The position numbers were made by a program, and so were the translations under genes. The notes beneath the pieces were generated by a model. That model made no database searches. It was not told where the DNA came from and worked only from the letters and a program-made list of their open reading frames with translations. A DNA stretch of 64,000 bases from Triticum aestivum (lineage: Eukaryota > Streptophyta > Magnoliopsida > Poales > Poaceae), in contig NC_057802.1 of assembly GCF_018294505.1 (NCBI RefSeq), positions 551,780,202-551,844,201 of the forward strand, written 5' to 3'. This document shows, piece by piece, positions 22,745 through 35,047 of this stretch (the stretch's first letter is position 1; each line of letters starts with the position of its first letter).

Positions 22745-24363
22745 TGATACGTCTCCAACGTATCTATAATTTATGAAGTATTCATGCTGTTATATTATCA
22801 TTCTTGAATGTTTTACAATCATTTTATAGCAACTTTATATCATTTTTGGGACTAACCTATTGACCCAGTGCCAGTTGTTGTTTTTCCTTGTTTTTTACAT
22901 CGCAGGAAATCAATATCAAACGGAGTCCAAACACCGTGAAACTTTTTGTGGATTTTTTATGGACCAGAAGACATCCAGTGGGCCAGAAAAGCACCCGCGG
23001 GGTGCCCCGAGGGGGGCACAACCCACCACGGCGCGCCTGGGGGCCAGGCGCGCCCAGGTGGGTTGTGCCCACCTCGGTGGCCTCCCGCACCGCCTCTTCG
23101 CCCTATAAATTTCCAAATATTCCAAAAACCCTCGGGGTTAACCTAGATCAGAAGTTCCGCCGCCGAAGGCCTCTGTAGCCACCGAAAACCAATCTAGACC
23201 CCGTTCCGGCACCCTCCCGGAGGGGGGGAATCATCTCCGGTGGCCATCTTCATCTTCCCGGCGGCCACCGCGCTGAGGAGGGAGTACTCCATCCTCGGGG
23301 CTGAGGGTTTGTACCAGTAGCTATGTGTTTAATCTCTTTCTCTCTCTCTCTCTCTCTCTCGTGTTCTTGAGATGTCATGATCTTGATGGATCGCGGGCTT
23401 TGTTAATATAGTCGGATCATATGGTGTTTTCCCCTCTCTATCTTGTTGTGATGAATCGAGTTTTCCCCTTGAGATTTCGTATTATCGGATTGAATACTCT
23501 TATGGATTTGAGAACACTTGATATACGTCTTGCAATTGAATACTCATGGTGACAATGGGGTATCGTATTGATTCTCTTGATATATATTTTGGCACTCAAC
23601 TCGCGGATTCCCGAGGTGACATTGGGGTAATCTATGCATAGGGGTTGATGCACGTTCTTGTCTTTGTTTCTCCGATTGAAATCTTGGGGCACTCTTTGAA
23701 GTTCTTTGTGTTGGATTGAGTATTATGAATATGAATTTTATTTGGTGTTATTTTAGTACGAACTCTAGGATAGATCGAACGGAAAGAATAGCTTTATGTT
23801 ATTTTAGTACGAACTCTTGAATAGATCGAACGGAAAGAATAGCTTTTAGGTGGTTTCGTACCCTACAAACAATTTATTCTTATATTCTCCGCTAGATAGG
23901 AACTTTGGAGTGATTCTTCATCGCACTTTGAGGGGTGGTTATATGATCCAATTATATTAGCACTGTTGAGGGATTGCACTAGCGAAAGTACGGACCCTAG
24001 GCCTCATTTCCAAGCATTGCAATACCGTTTTCGTGCCCGTTTACTATTTGCTACCTTGCTGTTTTTATTTATTCAGGTTATAAAAATATATTTCTACCAT
24101 CAATATTACACTTTTATCACCATCTCTTCGCCGAACTAGTGCACCTATACAATTTGCCATTGTATTGGGTGTGTTGGGGACACAAGAGATTTCTTGTATT
24201 TGGTTGCAGGGTCGTTTGAGAGAGACTATCTTCATCCTACGCCTCCCACGGATTGATAAACCTTAGGTCATCCACTTGAGGGTACATTGCTACTGTCCTA
24301 CAAAATTCTGCGCTTGGAGGCCCAGCACGAGTCTACAAGAATAAAGTTGCGTAGTAGACATCA
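22745..24363 (+). repeat. Element A 5' LTR
   Basis: 1619 bp. It contains the GGCGCGCC hairpin (23014-23070), a TATA box (ctataaat, 23103-23110) about 33 bp later, and a CT microsatellite (about 23338-23361). It shares caaacggagtccaaac with the other LTRs of this block. Confidence 0.88.
23014..23110 (+). promoter_or_regulatory. LTR core promoter: GGCGCGCC hairpin plus TATA box
   Basis: A near-perfect inverted repeat (gggcacaacccacc ... ggtgggttgtgccc, with a cgcgcc/ggcgcg core) is followed by ctataaat. The same arrangement occurs in the other LTRs of the block. Confidence 0.7.
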
Positions 24364-24373
24364 AGGTCTTTTC

Positions 24374-24390
24374 TGGCGCCGTTGCCGGGG
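24374..24390 (+). promoter_or_regulatory. Element A primer-binding site (tRNA-Asp type)
   Basis: TGGCGCCGTTGCCGGGG ten bases after the LTR. It matches the complement of a tRNA-Asp 3' end, with the terminal TGG pairing to CCA. Confidence 0.85.
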
Positions 24391-24489
24391 AGGTGAGTGC
24401 TTGAAGGTATATCTTTAGATCTTGCAATTGAATCTTTTAGTTTCTTGTTTTATCACTAGTTTGGTTTATAAAAACGAAACTACAAAAAA

Positions 24490-25395
24490 ATGGAATTAAA
24501 GTTGCATCATATTATTCATATTTATAATGTATTTCGTGAAAATGATGGAAAGGAAAATTGTGCTCAATTGATAGAAGAAGAATTCAATAGAATGTTTGGT
24601 ATAAATGATGAGGATGATTGCAATGTTTTTAGTACGAATTCTTTGAATATCCATGATGCTAATGATATGCAAAGCCATAAGCTTGGGAATGCTATGTTTG
24701 ATGAAGATGAGATTTTTAGTCCCCCAAGATTTGATGTGCAAATTTGTTATAATGATTGCATGCCTCCTATTTATGATGATTATAGTGATGAAAGTGGATT
24801 TGGAGAGGTCATGACTTTATTTAGTGATGAATCCACCATTTTGGATGAGGATTCAATTGACTATGATAACAAAGTTGCTATCTATGATGATTATGGTGAT
24901 GACATGTATGCTATAAAGAAAAATGATAACCATGAAACTTGTCATCATGATTTTAATTTTCACTCTCATGATAGTTATTTTGTTGAGTTTGCTCCCACTA
25001 CTATTGATGAGAAGAAATTTGCTTATGTGGAGAGTAACAAAATTTCTATGCTTATGTATCATGAAAAGAATGCTTTATGTGATGATTATATTGTTGAATT
25101 TCTTCATGATGCTACTAAAAATTATTATGAGGGAGGAACTTATGCTTGTAGGAATTGCAATAATATCAAGTTTCCTCTCTATGTGTTGAAAATCTTGAAG
25201 TTGTGCTTATTTTGTCTTCCTATGCTAGTTGATTCTTGTTCCCATAAATTGTTTCATCACAAAATCCCTATGCATAGGAAGTGGGTTAGACTTAAATGTG
25301 TTTACCATGTGCTTCATGATGCTCTCTTTGTGTTTCAATTCTTATCTTTTATGCGAGCATCATTGAAATCATCATGCCTAGCTAAAAGGCATTAA
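24490..25395 (+). CDS. Acidic ORF of element A (retrotransposon protein of unknown function)
   Basis: 301 codons, highly acidic, rich in Asp, Asn, His and Tyr, with repeated YDDY and DDYxD patches (about residues 95-145). The N-terminal (NCAQLIEEEFNRMFG) and middle parts (SHKLGNAMFDEDEIF, NDCMPPIYDDY) match two separate ORFs of element B. The zinc-knuckle segment present in B is missing here, which suggests an internal deletion that fused two ORFs in frame. The C-terminus (CLFCLPMLVDSC onward) is Cys- and hydrophobic-rich. No RT or protease motif. Possibly a diverged gag; function not established. Confidence 0.55.
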   Translation: MELKLHHIIHIYNVFRENDGKENCAQLIEEEFNRMFGINDEDDCNVFSTNSLNIHDANDMQSHKLGNAMFDEDEIFSPPRFDVQICYNDCMPPIYDDYSDESGFGEVMTLFSDESTILDEDSIDYDNKVAIYDDYGDDMYAIKKNDNHETCHHDFNFHSHDSYFVEFAPTTIDEKKFAYVESNKISMLMYHEKNALCDDYIVEFLHDATKNYYEGGTYACRNCNNIKFPLYVLKILKLCLFCLPMLVDSCSHKLFHHKIPMHRKWVRLKCVYHVLHDALFVFQFLSFMRASLKSSCLAKRH

Positions 25396-26763
25396 AGAAA
25401 AGCGCTTGTTGGGAGACAACCCAACACTTTTACCAACTGTTTTAGTGTGTTCACATGATTATGATACTGTAGTAATCATGTTTTATTGCTTTTGTTTCAA
25501 TAAAGTGCCAAGTAAAGCCTTTGGGATCATGTTGGGTGATAGTTGATTTGATCTTACTGAAAACATAAACTTATGTGCTCACGAAAATAATTCTCATTTT
25601 TAACAGAAGAGTGCTTTTGAGTTGATTCTTTTTGCAGAAGATTAATATACAGATTTTTTACGTGGTCCTAATTGTTTCATAATTTTTGGAGTAGCATAAG
25701 TATGGTTTGAGTACAAATTACTACAGACTGTTCTGTTTTTGGCAGATTCTGTTTTCAATGCATAGTTTGCTCGCTTCCTAGTTTCTATGGCTTATATTGC
25801 TCAATATAAATTGTGGAAATGATATGCTAAAGTAGGCATTGTGTGGAAACATTTATGAATCTTGTCTTTGGCAGTACCAAAGTGAAATGGTTTGCTCTTT
25901 ATCATACTAACCTATCTCACGAAGTTCCGTTAAGTTTTGTGTGATTGAAGTTTTCAAGTTTTGGGTGAGATGTCGACATGAGGAGAATAAGGAGTGACAA
26001 GACCCTAAGCTTGGGGATTCCCAAGGCACCCCAAGGTAATATTCAAGGAAGATCCAAGCAACTAAGCTTGGGGATGCCCCGGAAGGCATCCCCTCTTTCG
26101 TCTTCAACATTATCGGTAACCTCACTTGGAACTACATTTTTATTCGTCACATGATATGTGTTTTTCTTGGAGCGTCAATTTATTTTGTTTTTATTTTCTT
26201 GCTGTTATTTAGAATAATGTTTTGCATCTTTTACATCAATAAAAATGTCAAGGATAGCCTTCACCATGCTTATTTTACAAGTCTACATGTTGCTGTTTGA
26301 AAACAGAAAGTTTACCGTTGTTGCAAAAATTCCATAGAAAAGTCAGAATGTGATAAAATGTTGAAACTTTTTGCAAAATAAGCTCTGATAAGTTTTTTAC
26401 AGTGTGGCAAATTTTCATAACTTTTGGAGTTAGGGAAGTATTGATACTCTTGCATTCTTTACAGACTATACTGTTTTGGCAGATTGCTGTTATGTTTGCA
26501 TTGTTTACATATGTTTGCTTGTTTAATGATTCTATTTGAGGATAGGAGTATTAAATATGCAGAGGCATTTAGTATGCAATGTTGAATAATAATTTTAGTG
26601 ATTTTCTACAGTAGAGAATGATAAGGTTTTTGCATTGGTTTATACTAACTTATCTCACGAGTTCTTGTTGAGTTTTGTGTGGATGAAGCTTTTGAGATTT
26701 AGGAAAACCGTGATATGAGAGGAATTAAGGATACAGAAAAGCTCAAGCTTGGGGATGCCCAAG
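25396..26763 (+). other. Element A internal non-coding region (left of B)
   Basis: No ORF of note. It repeats polypurine-like aagcttgggga words near 26005, 26063 and 26742, two of them in small inverted repeats of the form ggggatgcc...ggcatcccc. Element B enters after ccaag (26759-26763). Confidence 0.6.
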
Positions 26764-26900
26764 TGATGTCTACTATGCAAATTTATTCTTGTAGACATGT
26801 GTTGGGCCTCCAAGCACAGAGTTTTGTCGGACAGTAGCAATTTTCCCTCAAGTGGATGACCTAAGCTTTATCAATCCGTGAGAGGTGTAGGATGAAGGTG

Positions 26901-28308
26901 TGATAACCCACAAGTATAGGGGATCGCAACAGTTTTCGAGGGTAGAGTATTCTACCCAAATTTATTGATTCGACACAAGGGGAGCCAAAGAATATTCTCA
27001 AGTATTAGCAACTGAGTTGTCAATTCAGCCACACCTGGATAACTTAATATCTGCAGCAAAGTATTTAGTAGCAAAGTAATATGGAAGTAACGGTAACGGT
27101 AGCAAAAGTAATATTTTTGGGTTTTGTAGTGATTGTAACAGTAGCAACGGAAAAGTAAATAAGCGAAGAACAATATGTGAAAAGCTCGTAGGCATTGGAT
27201 CGGTGATGGAGAATTATGCCGGATGCGGTTCATCATGTAACAGTCATAACATAGGGTGACACAGAACTAGCTCCAATTCATCAATGTAATGTAGGCATGT
27301 ATTCCGAATATAGTCATACGTGCTTATGGAAAAGAACTTGCATGACATCTTTTGTCCTACCCTCCCGTGGCAGCGGGGTCCTAGCAGAAACTAAGGGATA
27401 TTAAGGCCTCCTTTTAATAGAGTACCGGACCAAAGCATTAACACATAGTGAATACATGAACTCCTCAAACTATGGTCATCACCGGGAGTGGTCCCGATTA
27501 TTGTCATTTCGGGGTTGCCGGATCATAACACATAGTAGGTGACTATAGACTTGCAAGATAGGATCAAGAACTCACATATATTCATGAAAACATAATAGGT
27601 TCAGATCTGAAATCATGGCACTCGGGCCCTAGTGACAAGCATTAAGCATAGCAAAGTCATAGCAACATCAATCTCAGAACATAGTGGATACTAGGGATCA
27701 AACCCTAACAAAACTAACTCGATACATGATAGATCTCATCCAACCCATCACCGTCCAGCAAGCCTACGATGGAATTACTCACGCACGGTGGTGAGCATCA
27801 TGAAATTGGTGATGGAGGATGGTTGATGATGACGACGGCGACGAATCCCCCTCTCCGGAGCCCCGAACGGACTCCAGATCAGCCCTCCCGAGAGGTTTTA
27901 GGGCTTGGCGGCGGCTCCGTATCGTAAAACGTGATGAATCATTCTCTCTGATTTTTCTCTCCCCGAAAGTGAATATATGGAGTTGGAGTTGAGGTCGGTG
28001 GAGCGTCAGGGGGCCCACAAGGCAGGGGGCGCGCCCAGGGGGGGGGGGGCAGGCGCGCCCCCACCCTCATGGACAGGGTGTGGGCCCCCTGACATGGATT
28101 TTTCTTCCAGTATTTTTAATATTTTCCAAAAAGATGTTCCGTGGAGTTTCAGGTCATTCCGAGAACTTTTGTTCTGCACATAAATAACACCATGGAAAGT
28201 CTGCTGAAAACAGCGTCAGTCCGGGTTAGTTCCATTCAAATCATGCAAGTTAGAGTCCAAGACAAGGGCAAAAGTGTTTGGAAAAGTAGATACGACGGAG
28301 ACGTATCA
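26901..28308 (-). repeat. Element C 3' LTR
   Basis: 1408 bp, pairs with 35048-36450. It contains a hairpin (about 28008-28092) and, on the minus strand, a TATA-like catatattc (about 27971-27981) some 30 bp later. Confidence 0.88.
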
Positions 28309-28323
28309 ACTCCCCCAAGCTTA
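28309..28323 (-). promoter_or_regulatory. Element C polypurine tract
   Basis: On the minus strand taagcttgggggagt abuts the LTR start TGATACGTCTCC. An identical 15-mer recurs at about 30296-30310. Confidence 0.75.
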
Positions 28324-30339
28324 AACCTTTGCTTGTCCTCAAGCAATTCAGTTGATAAACTGAAAGTGATAAAGAAAAACTTTTACAAACTCTGTTTGCT
28401 CTTGTTGTTATAAATATGTAAAGCCAACATTTAAGTTTTCAGCAAAGATTATGACTAACCACATTCACAATAACTCTTAGGTCTCATGTTTACTCATATC
28501 AATGGCATAATCAACTAGCGAGCCATAATAATAAATCTCGGATGACAACACTTTCTCAAAACAATCATAATATGATATAATAAGATGGTATCTCGCTAGC
28601 CCTTTCTGAGACCGGAAAACATAAATGCAGAGCACCTTTAAAGATCAAGGACTGACTAGACATTGTAATTCATGGTAAAAGAGATCCAGTCATAGTCATA
28701 CCCAATATAAATTAATAATAATGGATGCAAATGACAGCTGTGCTCTCCAGCTAGTGCTATTTAATAAGAGGGTGATGACTCAACATGAAAGTAAATAGAT
28801 AGGCCCTTCCCAGAGGGAAGCAGGGATTTGTAGAGGTGCCAGAGCTCGATTTTGAAATAGAGATAAATAATATTTTGAGCGGCATACTTTCATTGTCAAC
28901 ATAACAACCAAGAGATGGCGATATCTTTCATGCTACACACATTATAAGCGGTTCCCAAACAGAATGGTAAAGTTTATACTCCCCCTCCACCAACAAGCAT
29001 CAATCCATGGCTTGCTCGAAACAACGAGTGCCTCCAACTAGCAACAGTCCCGGGGGAGTTTTGTTTGCAATTATTTTGATTTAGTTTGCATAAAGCATGG
29101 GACTGGGCATCCCGGAGACCAACCATTTTCTCGTGAATGAGGAGCGGAGTCCACTCCTCTTGAGAATAACCCGCCTAGCATGGAGGATACGGACAGCCCT
29201 AGTTGATACATGAGCTATTCGAGCATACAAAACAGAATTTCATTTGAAGGTTTAGAGTTTGGCACATACAAATTTACTTGGAACAGCAGGTAGATACCGC
29301 ATATAGGAAGGTATAGTGGACTCATATGGAATAACTTTGGGGTTTAAGGAATTGGATGCACAAGCAGTATTCCCGCTTAGTACAAGTGAAGGCTAGCAAA
29401 AGACTGGGAAGCGACCAAGCAGAGAGCGACAACAGTCATGAACATGCATTAAAATTAATAAACATTGAGTGCAAGCATGAGTAGGATATAATCCACCATG
29501 AACATAAATATCGTGAAGGCTATGTTGATTTGTTTCAACTACATGTGTGAACATGTGCCAAGTCGAGTCACTTAAATCATTCAAAGGAGGATACCACCCC
29601 ACTATACCACATCACAACCATTTTAATAGCATGTTGGCATGCAAGGTAAACCATTATAACTCATAGCTAATCAAGCATGGCACGAGCAACTATGATCTCT
29701 AATTGTCATTGCAAACATGTTTATTCATAATAGGCTGAATCAGGAACGATGAACTAATCATATTTACAAAAACAAGAGAGGTCTTAATCAGTCCCTCATA
29801 TATCGTCATTATTGCCTTTCACTTGCACGACTGAACGATGTGAATAATAATAAGAGTGCACGTGCATTGGACTAAGCTGGAATCTGCGAGCATTCAATAA
29901 ACAGGAGAAGACAAGGCAATATGGGCTCTTGGTTAAATTAACAATAATGCATATAAGAGCCACTTCAACAATTTAATTATGGTATTCTCCTATCGACCCC
30001 CAAAGAAAAGAAAAGAAATAAAACTATTTACACGGGAAAGCTCCCAACAAGCAAAAAGAAGAACATGAAATCTTTTTGGGTTTTCTTTTTAATTATTACT
30101 ACTACAGCAAGAAAGTAAACTAGCTAAAAGGTACAACTAATTTTTGTTTTGTTTTTCTTAAGGTTTTTTAAACACACAAGAAGAAAGCAAGAAAAAGAAA
30201 ATAAACTAGCATGGATATTACAGTGAAAGAGTATGGGCACCGACCTCTAGCAATGAGTGTGTGAACATAAATGTAATGTCGGTGGGAAATACGTACTCCC
30301 CCAAGCTTAGGCTTTTGGCCTAAGTTGGTTTATTGCCAC
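28324..30339 (-). other. Element C 3' non-coding region
   Basis: No coding sequence. It holds a short inverted repeat (aggcccttcccagagggaag, about 28801-28820) and a segment at about 29337-29410 (ttggatgcacaagcagtatt); both also appear, diverged, in elements A and B. This is the best evidence that C and A/B share ancestry or a helper relationship. Confidence 0.6.
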
Positions 30340-31353
30340 GGATGGCCTGGCAGATATCCATAGTTGTAGCTGGGGTTGTACTGCGATGTGGCAGTTATTG
30401 CCTCCTGGGCTGCAGCGTGGCGGCGAGCTGCCTCCGCCCTCCTCTCGTACTCATCTGCCTCCTCTCTGGTAATAAAATGTCTTCCTTTTGCCTAATAGTC
30501 AAAGAAGGCAGGAGCAGGGAGAGTAATACGGACAACACAACGTCTGTCAAAGATTAAGCGATACTGGAGAGGTGATTCATTCCTCTCCACAAACTGGTGG
30601 TGAACCATAGCATTAAAGTCTAGGTAAGCAGGAGGCAATTATATCATCATTACGTATGGTTACACCAAGAAAATCAGCTAAGCGGGTTGCATAAACTCCA
30701 CTGAAGAAATCTCCATTAAATCTATTATGATGCAACCTACGTGCAACAATGGCTCCCAAATTATAAGATTTGTCTCCTAACACAGCACTCCTAAGAATAC
30801 TGAGGTCAGGGACACACATATGACATGCTTCATCTTTACCATTTATGCACCTACCTATGAAGAGAGCAAAATAATGTATAGCAGGAAAATGAATGCTCCC
30901 GATGGTAGCTTGTGCTGTATCTCTAGATTCCCCCACAGTTATACTAGCAAGAAAATCTCTAAATTTAGATTTGCGGGGTTCACTAGCACTACCCCAATGT
31001 GGAAGTTTGCAAGCAATAGTAAAATCCTCTAAGTCCATCGTATAAGATTTTTCATAAAGATCAAACAGGACAGTTGGAGAATTGCATGAAGATGAAAATT
31101 CAAACCTCCTCACAAAGGAACTAGTGAGATAGTGGTACTGGCGGCACTTTTCTTCCTCGAAGCTCACAAGATCAGCGTTACGCAAATATGCGTTAAATTC
31201 TTCCTTGATTCCCGCTCGATCCATAAAGTTTTCTGAAGGCCATTCACAAGGCCGCACTGGAGCGTCCCTTGGTGGCTCATCGTCAGCATCACGCATTGCA
31301 AGCCCGGGTCCTTGCTTCCTTGAAGAACCACCTTGGTACATTTTCCTAAGCAT
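30340..31353 (-). pseudogene. Athila-group 3' ORF (plant retrotransposon ORF of unknown function)
   Basis: Start taken at 31353 (MLRKMYQGGSS). 246 codons run to a stop at 30613-30615. A different frame then continues similar text (HHQFVERNESPLQYRL, EEADEYERRAEAARRH) to about 30340, so a frameshift near 30640 truncates it. The domain at about residues 70-240 (YLTSSFVRRFEF, HYFALFIGRCINGK, RLADFLGV) resembles the protein encoded in Athila-type elements and related plant transposon-associated ORFs. No enzymatic motif is visible. It sits downstream of an LTR-like hairpin module at 31700-31930, a possible internal promoter. Confidence 0.6.
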
Positions 31354-32128
31354 ATTTCTTCCTCTGAAAAATTTCTGAAATTTTTAGTAACTTCAAATAA
31401 AAGTGAACCAAACTCAACAGAATTGATAGCAACTACTCCTACAAGTGCCTAGAGACTATATCATGCATTAGAACTACTTGGAACCATATAAATTTGACAT
31501 GCAAGCTCAAGAACATGGTCACCTAGGCAGCACAAATTTGCAATGAATAAAGCACTAGAACAAAAACTAATTGGACCAATGGAGGAGTCACATACCAAGG
31601 AACAATCCCCCAAGCAGTTTTGTGAGAGGTGCTTTGAGCAAGGAGATTGAAAATCGCAGCAAAATGAGCTAGAACTCGTGCTTGAGCTGGATGGTGATTT
31701 TTTTTGGAGGAAGAAGAAGTGTGTGGGTGCAGTAATAAGTGGAGAGGAGCCACCGTGGGCCCACAAGGCAGGGGGCACGCCCTGTAGGGGTGGGCGCGCC
31801 CTAGGTGCTTGCTCCCCCTGCTGTGTTCTCAGTGCCAGATATTCTCAAATATTCCAGAAAAAATCATATTTCATTTTCAGGGCATTTGGAGAACATTTAT
31901 TTTCGGGGTAATTTTATATTGCACGGATAAATCAGAAAACAGACAGAAAAATACTATTTTTACTTTATTTCAACTAAATAACAGAAAGTAGAAAGATGGT
32001 ACAGAAGGTTGTGCCTTCTAGTTTCATCCATCTCATGCTCATCAAAAGGAATCCACTAACAAGGTTGATCAAGTCTTGTTAACAAACTCATTCCGAATAA
32101 CACGGAACCGGAGAAATTTCGAATAACA
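31354..32128 (-). promoter_or_regulatory. Internal LTR-U3-like module upstream of the 3' ORF
   Basis: Non-coding. On the minus strand it reads ttctccaaatgccctgaaaa, then ctggaatattt, then a GC-rich inverted repeat with agggcgcgccc and agggcgtgcccc (31758-31805), closely paralleling the order in C's own LTR (ttctcggaatgacctgaaac, tttggaaaatatt, hairpin). No canonical TATA follows; cacttattac is the nearest. It occupies the place where pol has been lost. Confidence 0.5.
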
Positions 32129-32635
32129 CTATGTTACCTCAACAGGGATATGCACATCCCCAATAATAAGAATATCATATTTCTTCTTGGCAGTAGGAAG
32201 AGGAAATTCAAAACCTCCAAAAATAATCGATGGAATTTTTCCAATAGAATTGATACTGTGGACTTGAGGTTGTTTCCTCGGAAAGTGTACCGTATGCTCA
32301 TTACCATTAACATGAAAAGTGACATTGCCTTTGTTGCAATCAATAACAGCCCCTGCAGTATTCAAAAAAGGTCTTCCAAGAATAATAGACATACTATCGT
32401 CCTCGGGAATATCAAGAATAACAAAGTCCGTTAAAATAGTAACGTTTGAAACCACAACATGCACATCCTCACAAATACCGACAGGTATAGCAGTTGATTT
32501 ATCAGCCATTTGCAAAGATATTTCAGTAGGTGTCAACTTATTCAAATCAAGTCTACGATATAAAGAGAGAGGCATAACACTAACACCGGCTCCAAGATCA
32601 CATAAAGTAGTTTTAACATAGTTTCTTTTAATGGA
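32129..32635 (-). pseudogene. Gypsy retropepsin-like aspartic protease domain
   Basis: It follows gag in the same frame, separated by a TGA at 32636-32638. The active-site text is CDLGAGVSVMPLSLYR (catalytic Asp codon at 32597-32599 on the minus strand), and the second conserved block is SIILGRPFLNTAGAVIDCNKG, cut here to its core ILGRPFLNTAG. Length of about 165 residues fits a Gypsy protease domain. It would process Gag-Pol. It ends at a stop (32129-32131) with no RT after it. Confidence 0.75.
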
Positions 32636-34969
32636 TCATGGTATAGTAGGTACTCCTGGATCTCCAAGTTTCTTAGGTATTCCACCCTTAAAAGTATAAT
32701 TAGCAAGCATGGTGGAAATCTCACCTTCCGGTATCTTTCTTTTATTAGTGACAATATCCTTCATATACTTAGCATAAGGATTCATTTTGAGCATATCAGT
32801 TAAACGCATACGCAAGAAGATAGGTCTAATCATTTCAGCAAAGCGATCAAAATCCTCATCATCCTTTTTCTTGGATGGTTTGGGAGGAAAAGGCATGGAT
32901 TTCTGAACCCATGGTTCTCTTTGCTGAAAAGGTTCTCTTGCTTTACCATGTTTCCTAGCAACAAAGTCTCTCTTATCATAACGTTGATTCTTTGATTGTG
33001 GGTTATCAAGATCAACAGCAGGTTCAATTTCTACATCATTATCATTACTAGGTTGGGCATCATCATGAACATCATCATTAATATTATCACTAGGTTCATG
33101 TTCATTACCAGATTGTGTTTCAGCATCAGAAATAGATATATCATTTGGATTCTCAGGTGGTTCAGCAATAGGTTCACTAGAAGCATGCAAAGTCTTATCA
33201 TTTTTCTTTTTCTTCTTTTTAGAAGGACTAGGTGCATCAATATTATTTCTCTGAGAATCTTGTTCAATTCTCTTAGTGTGGCCTTCAGGATACAAAGGTT
33301 CCTGAGTCATTTTACCAGTTCTAGTAGCCACTCTAACAACATAGTCATTATTCTTACTCTTTAATTCATTGAACAAATCATTTTGAGCTTTAAGTACTTT
33401 TTCTACTTGAGTGGTAACCATAGAAGCATGTTTAGTAATGAGTTTAAGTTCACCTTTAACTCTAGACATATAATCACCCAAGTGTTCAAGCGTATCGGAA
33501 TTGTATTTCAATTGTCTACCAAAATAAGCATTGAAGTTTTCTTGTTTGACAATAAAATTATCAAACTCTTCTAAGCATTGTCTAGCAGACTTATAGTGAG
33601 GAATATCACCTTCATCAAATCTATAGAGAGAATTTACCTTTACTACCTGTGTTGGGTTATCAAGACCATGAGTTTCTTCAATAGGTAATGGATTAAGATC
33701 ATATGTTTCTTCAACAGGCGGTAAATTAAGACCATGTATTTCTTCAATAGGAGGTAAATTCTTAACATCTTCAGCTTTAATATATTTTTCTTTCATAGAT
33801 TTCTTTGCCTCTTGCATATCTTCAGGACTAAGAAATAGAACACCTCTCTTCTTCGGAGTTGGTTTAGGAATAGGCTCAGGAATTGGCTCAGGAAGTGTCC
33901 AATTATTTTCATTTGTCAACATATTATTCAATAGAATTTTAGCTTCATCCGGTGTTCTTTCCCTGAAAACAGAACCAGCACAACTATCCAGGTAATCTCT
34001 GGAAGCATCGGTTAGTCCATTGTAAAAGATATCAAGTATTTCATTTTTCTTGAGAGGATGATCAGGCAAAGCATTAACTAATTGGAGAAGCCTCCCCCAA
34101 GCTTGTGGGAGACTCTCTTCTTCAATTTGCACAAAATTATATATATCCCTCAAAGCAACTTGTTTCTTATGAGCAGGAAAATATTTAGCAGAGAAGTAAT
34201 AAATCATATCCTGGGGACTACGCACACAACCAGGATCAAGAGAATTAAACCATATCTTAGCATCACCCTTTAATGAGAACGGAAATATTTTAAGGATATA
34301 TAGGTAGCGAGATTTCTCATCATTAGTGAACAGGGTGGCTATATCATTTAATTTAGTAAGATGTGTCACAACAGTTTCTGATTCATAGCCATGAAAAGGA
34401 TTAGATTCAACCAAAGTAATTACATCAGGATCAACAGAGAATTCATAATCCTTATCAGTAATACAGATAGGTGAAGTAGCAAAAGCAGGGTCAGGTTTCA
34501 TTCTAGCATTAAGAGATTGCTGCTTCCATTTAGCTAATAACATCTTGAGCTCGTATCTATCTTTGCAAGCTAAAATAGCTATAGCAGCTTATTTTTCCAA
34601 AACATAACCCTCAGGAACAACAGGCGATTCATATTTATTAGGGGGAGAGTCTTCATCATCACTTTCATCAATGTTATCAGTTTCAATAATTTCATTCTCT
34701 CTGACCCTAGCAAGTTGTTCATCAAGAAATTCACCAAGTGGCACAGTAGTATCAAGCATAGAAGTAGTTTCATCATAAGTATCATGCATAGCAGAAGTGG
34801 CATCATCAATAACATGCGACATATCAGAACGAATAGCAGAAGCAGGTTTAGGTGTCGCAAGCTTACTCAAAATAGAAGGTGAATCAAGTGCAGAGCTAGA
34901 TGGCAGTTCCTTACCTCCCCTCGTAGTTGAGGGATAAATTTTTGATTTCTCGTCTTTCAAGCTCTTCAT
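32636..34969 (-). pseudogene. gag: Gypsy (Athila-like) gag with an in-frame stop
   Basis: Start taken at 34969 (MKSLKDEKSKIYPSTTRGGK). After 126 codons a TAA (34589-34591) interrupts; the same frame continues from 34588 and runs 635 codons from the next ATG (34543). The capsid-type domain lies at about residues 50-200 of the second part (GDAKIWFNSL, FSAKYFPAHKK), matching the retrotransposon gag family. A Pro/Glu-rich linker, a coiled coil and a Lys-rich tract (PSKKKKKKNDK) follow, then an Asp/Asn-rich stretch. No CCHC knuckle is visible. Only one nonsense codon separates this from a long gag, so decay is recent. Confidence 0.8.
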
Positions 34970-35019
34970 AGTAACCAGCAGATATAAATCCCAAGTGACT
35001 CAAAGAATAGAGCTATGCT

Positions 35020-35036
35020 CCCCGGCAACGGCGCCA
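35020..35036 (-). promoter_or_regulatory. Element C primer-binding site (tRNA-Asp type)
   Basis: Reverse complement TGGCGCCGTTGCCGGGG, identical to element A's PBS, 11 bases from the LTR. Confidence 0.85.
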
Positions 35037-35047
35037 GAAAATAGTCT

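Noticed and set aside
22860..23178. Overlapping ORFs on both strands of the LTR (also at 37372-37811, 44128-44589 and 46554-46878)
   Set aside because: They are translations of the GC hairpin and TATA region of repeated LTRs, not genes.
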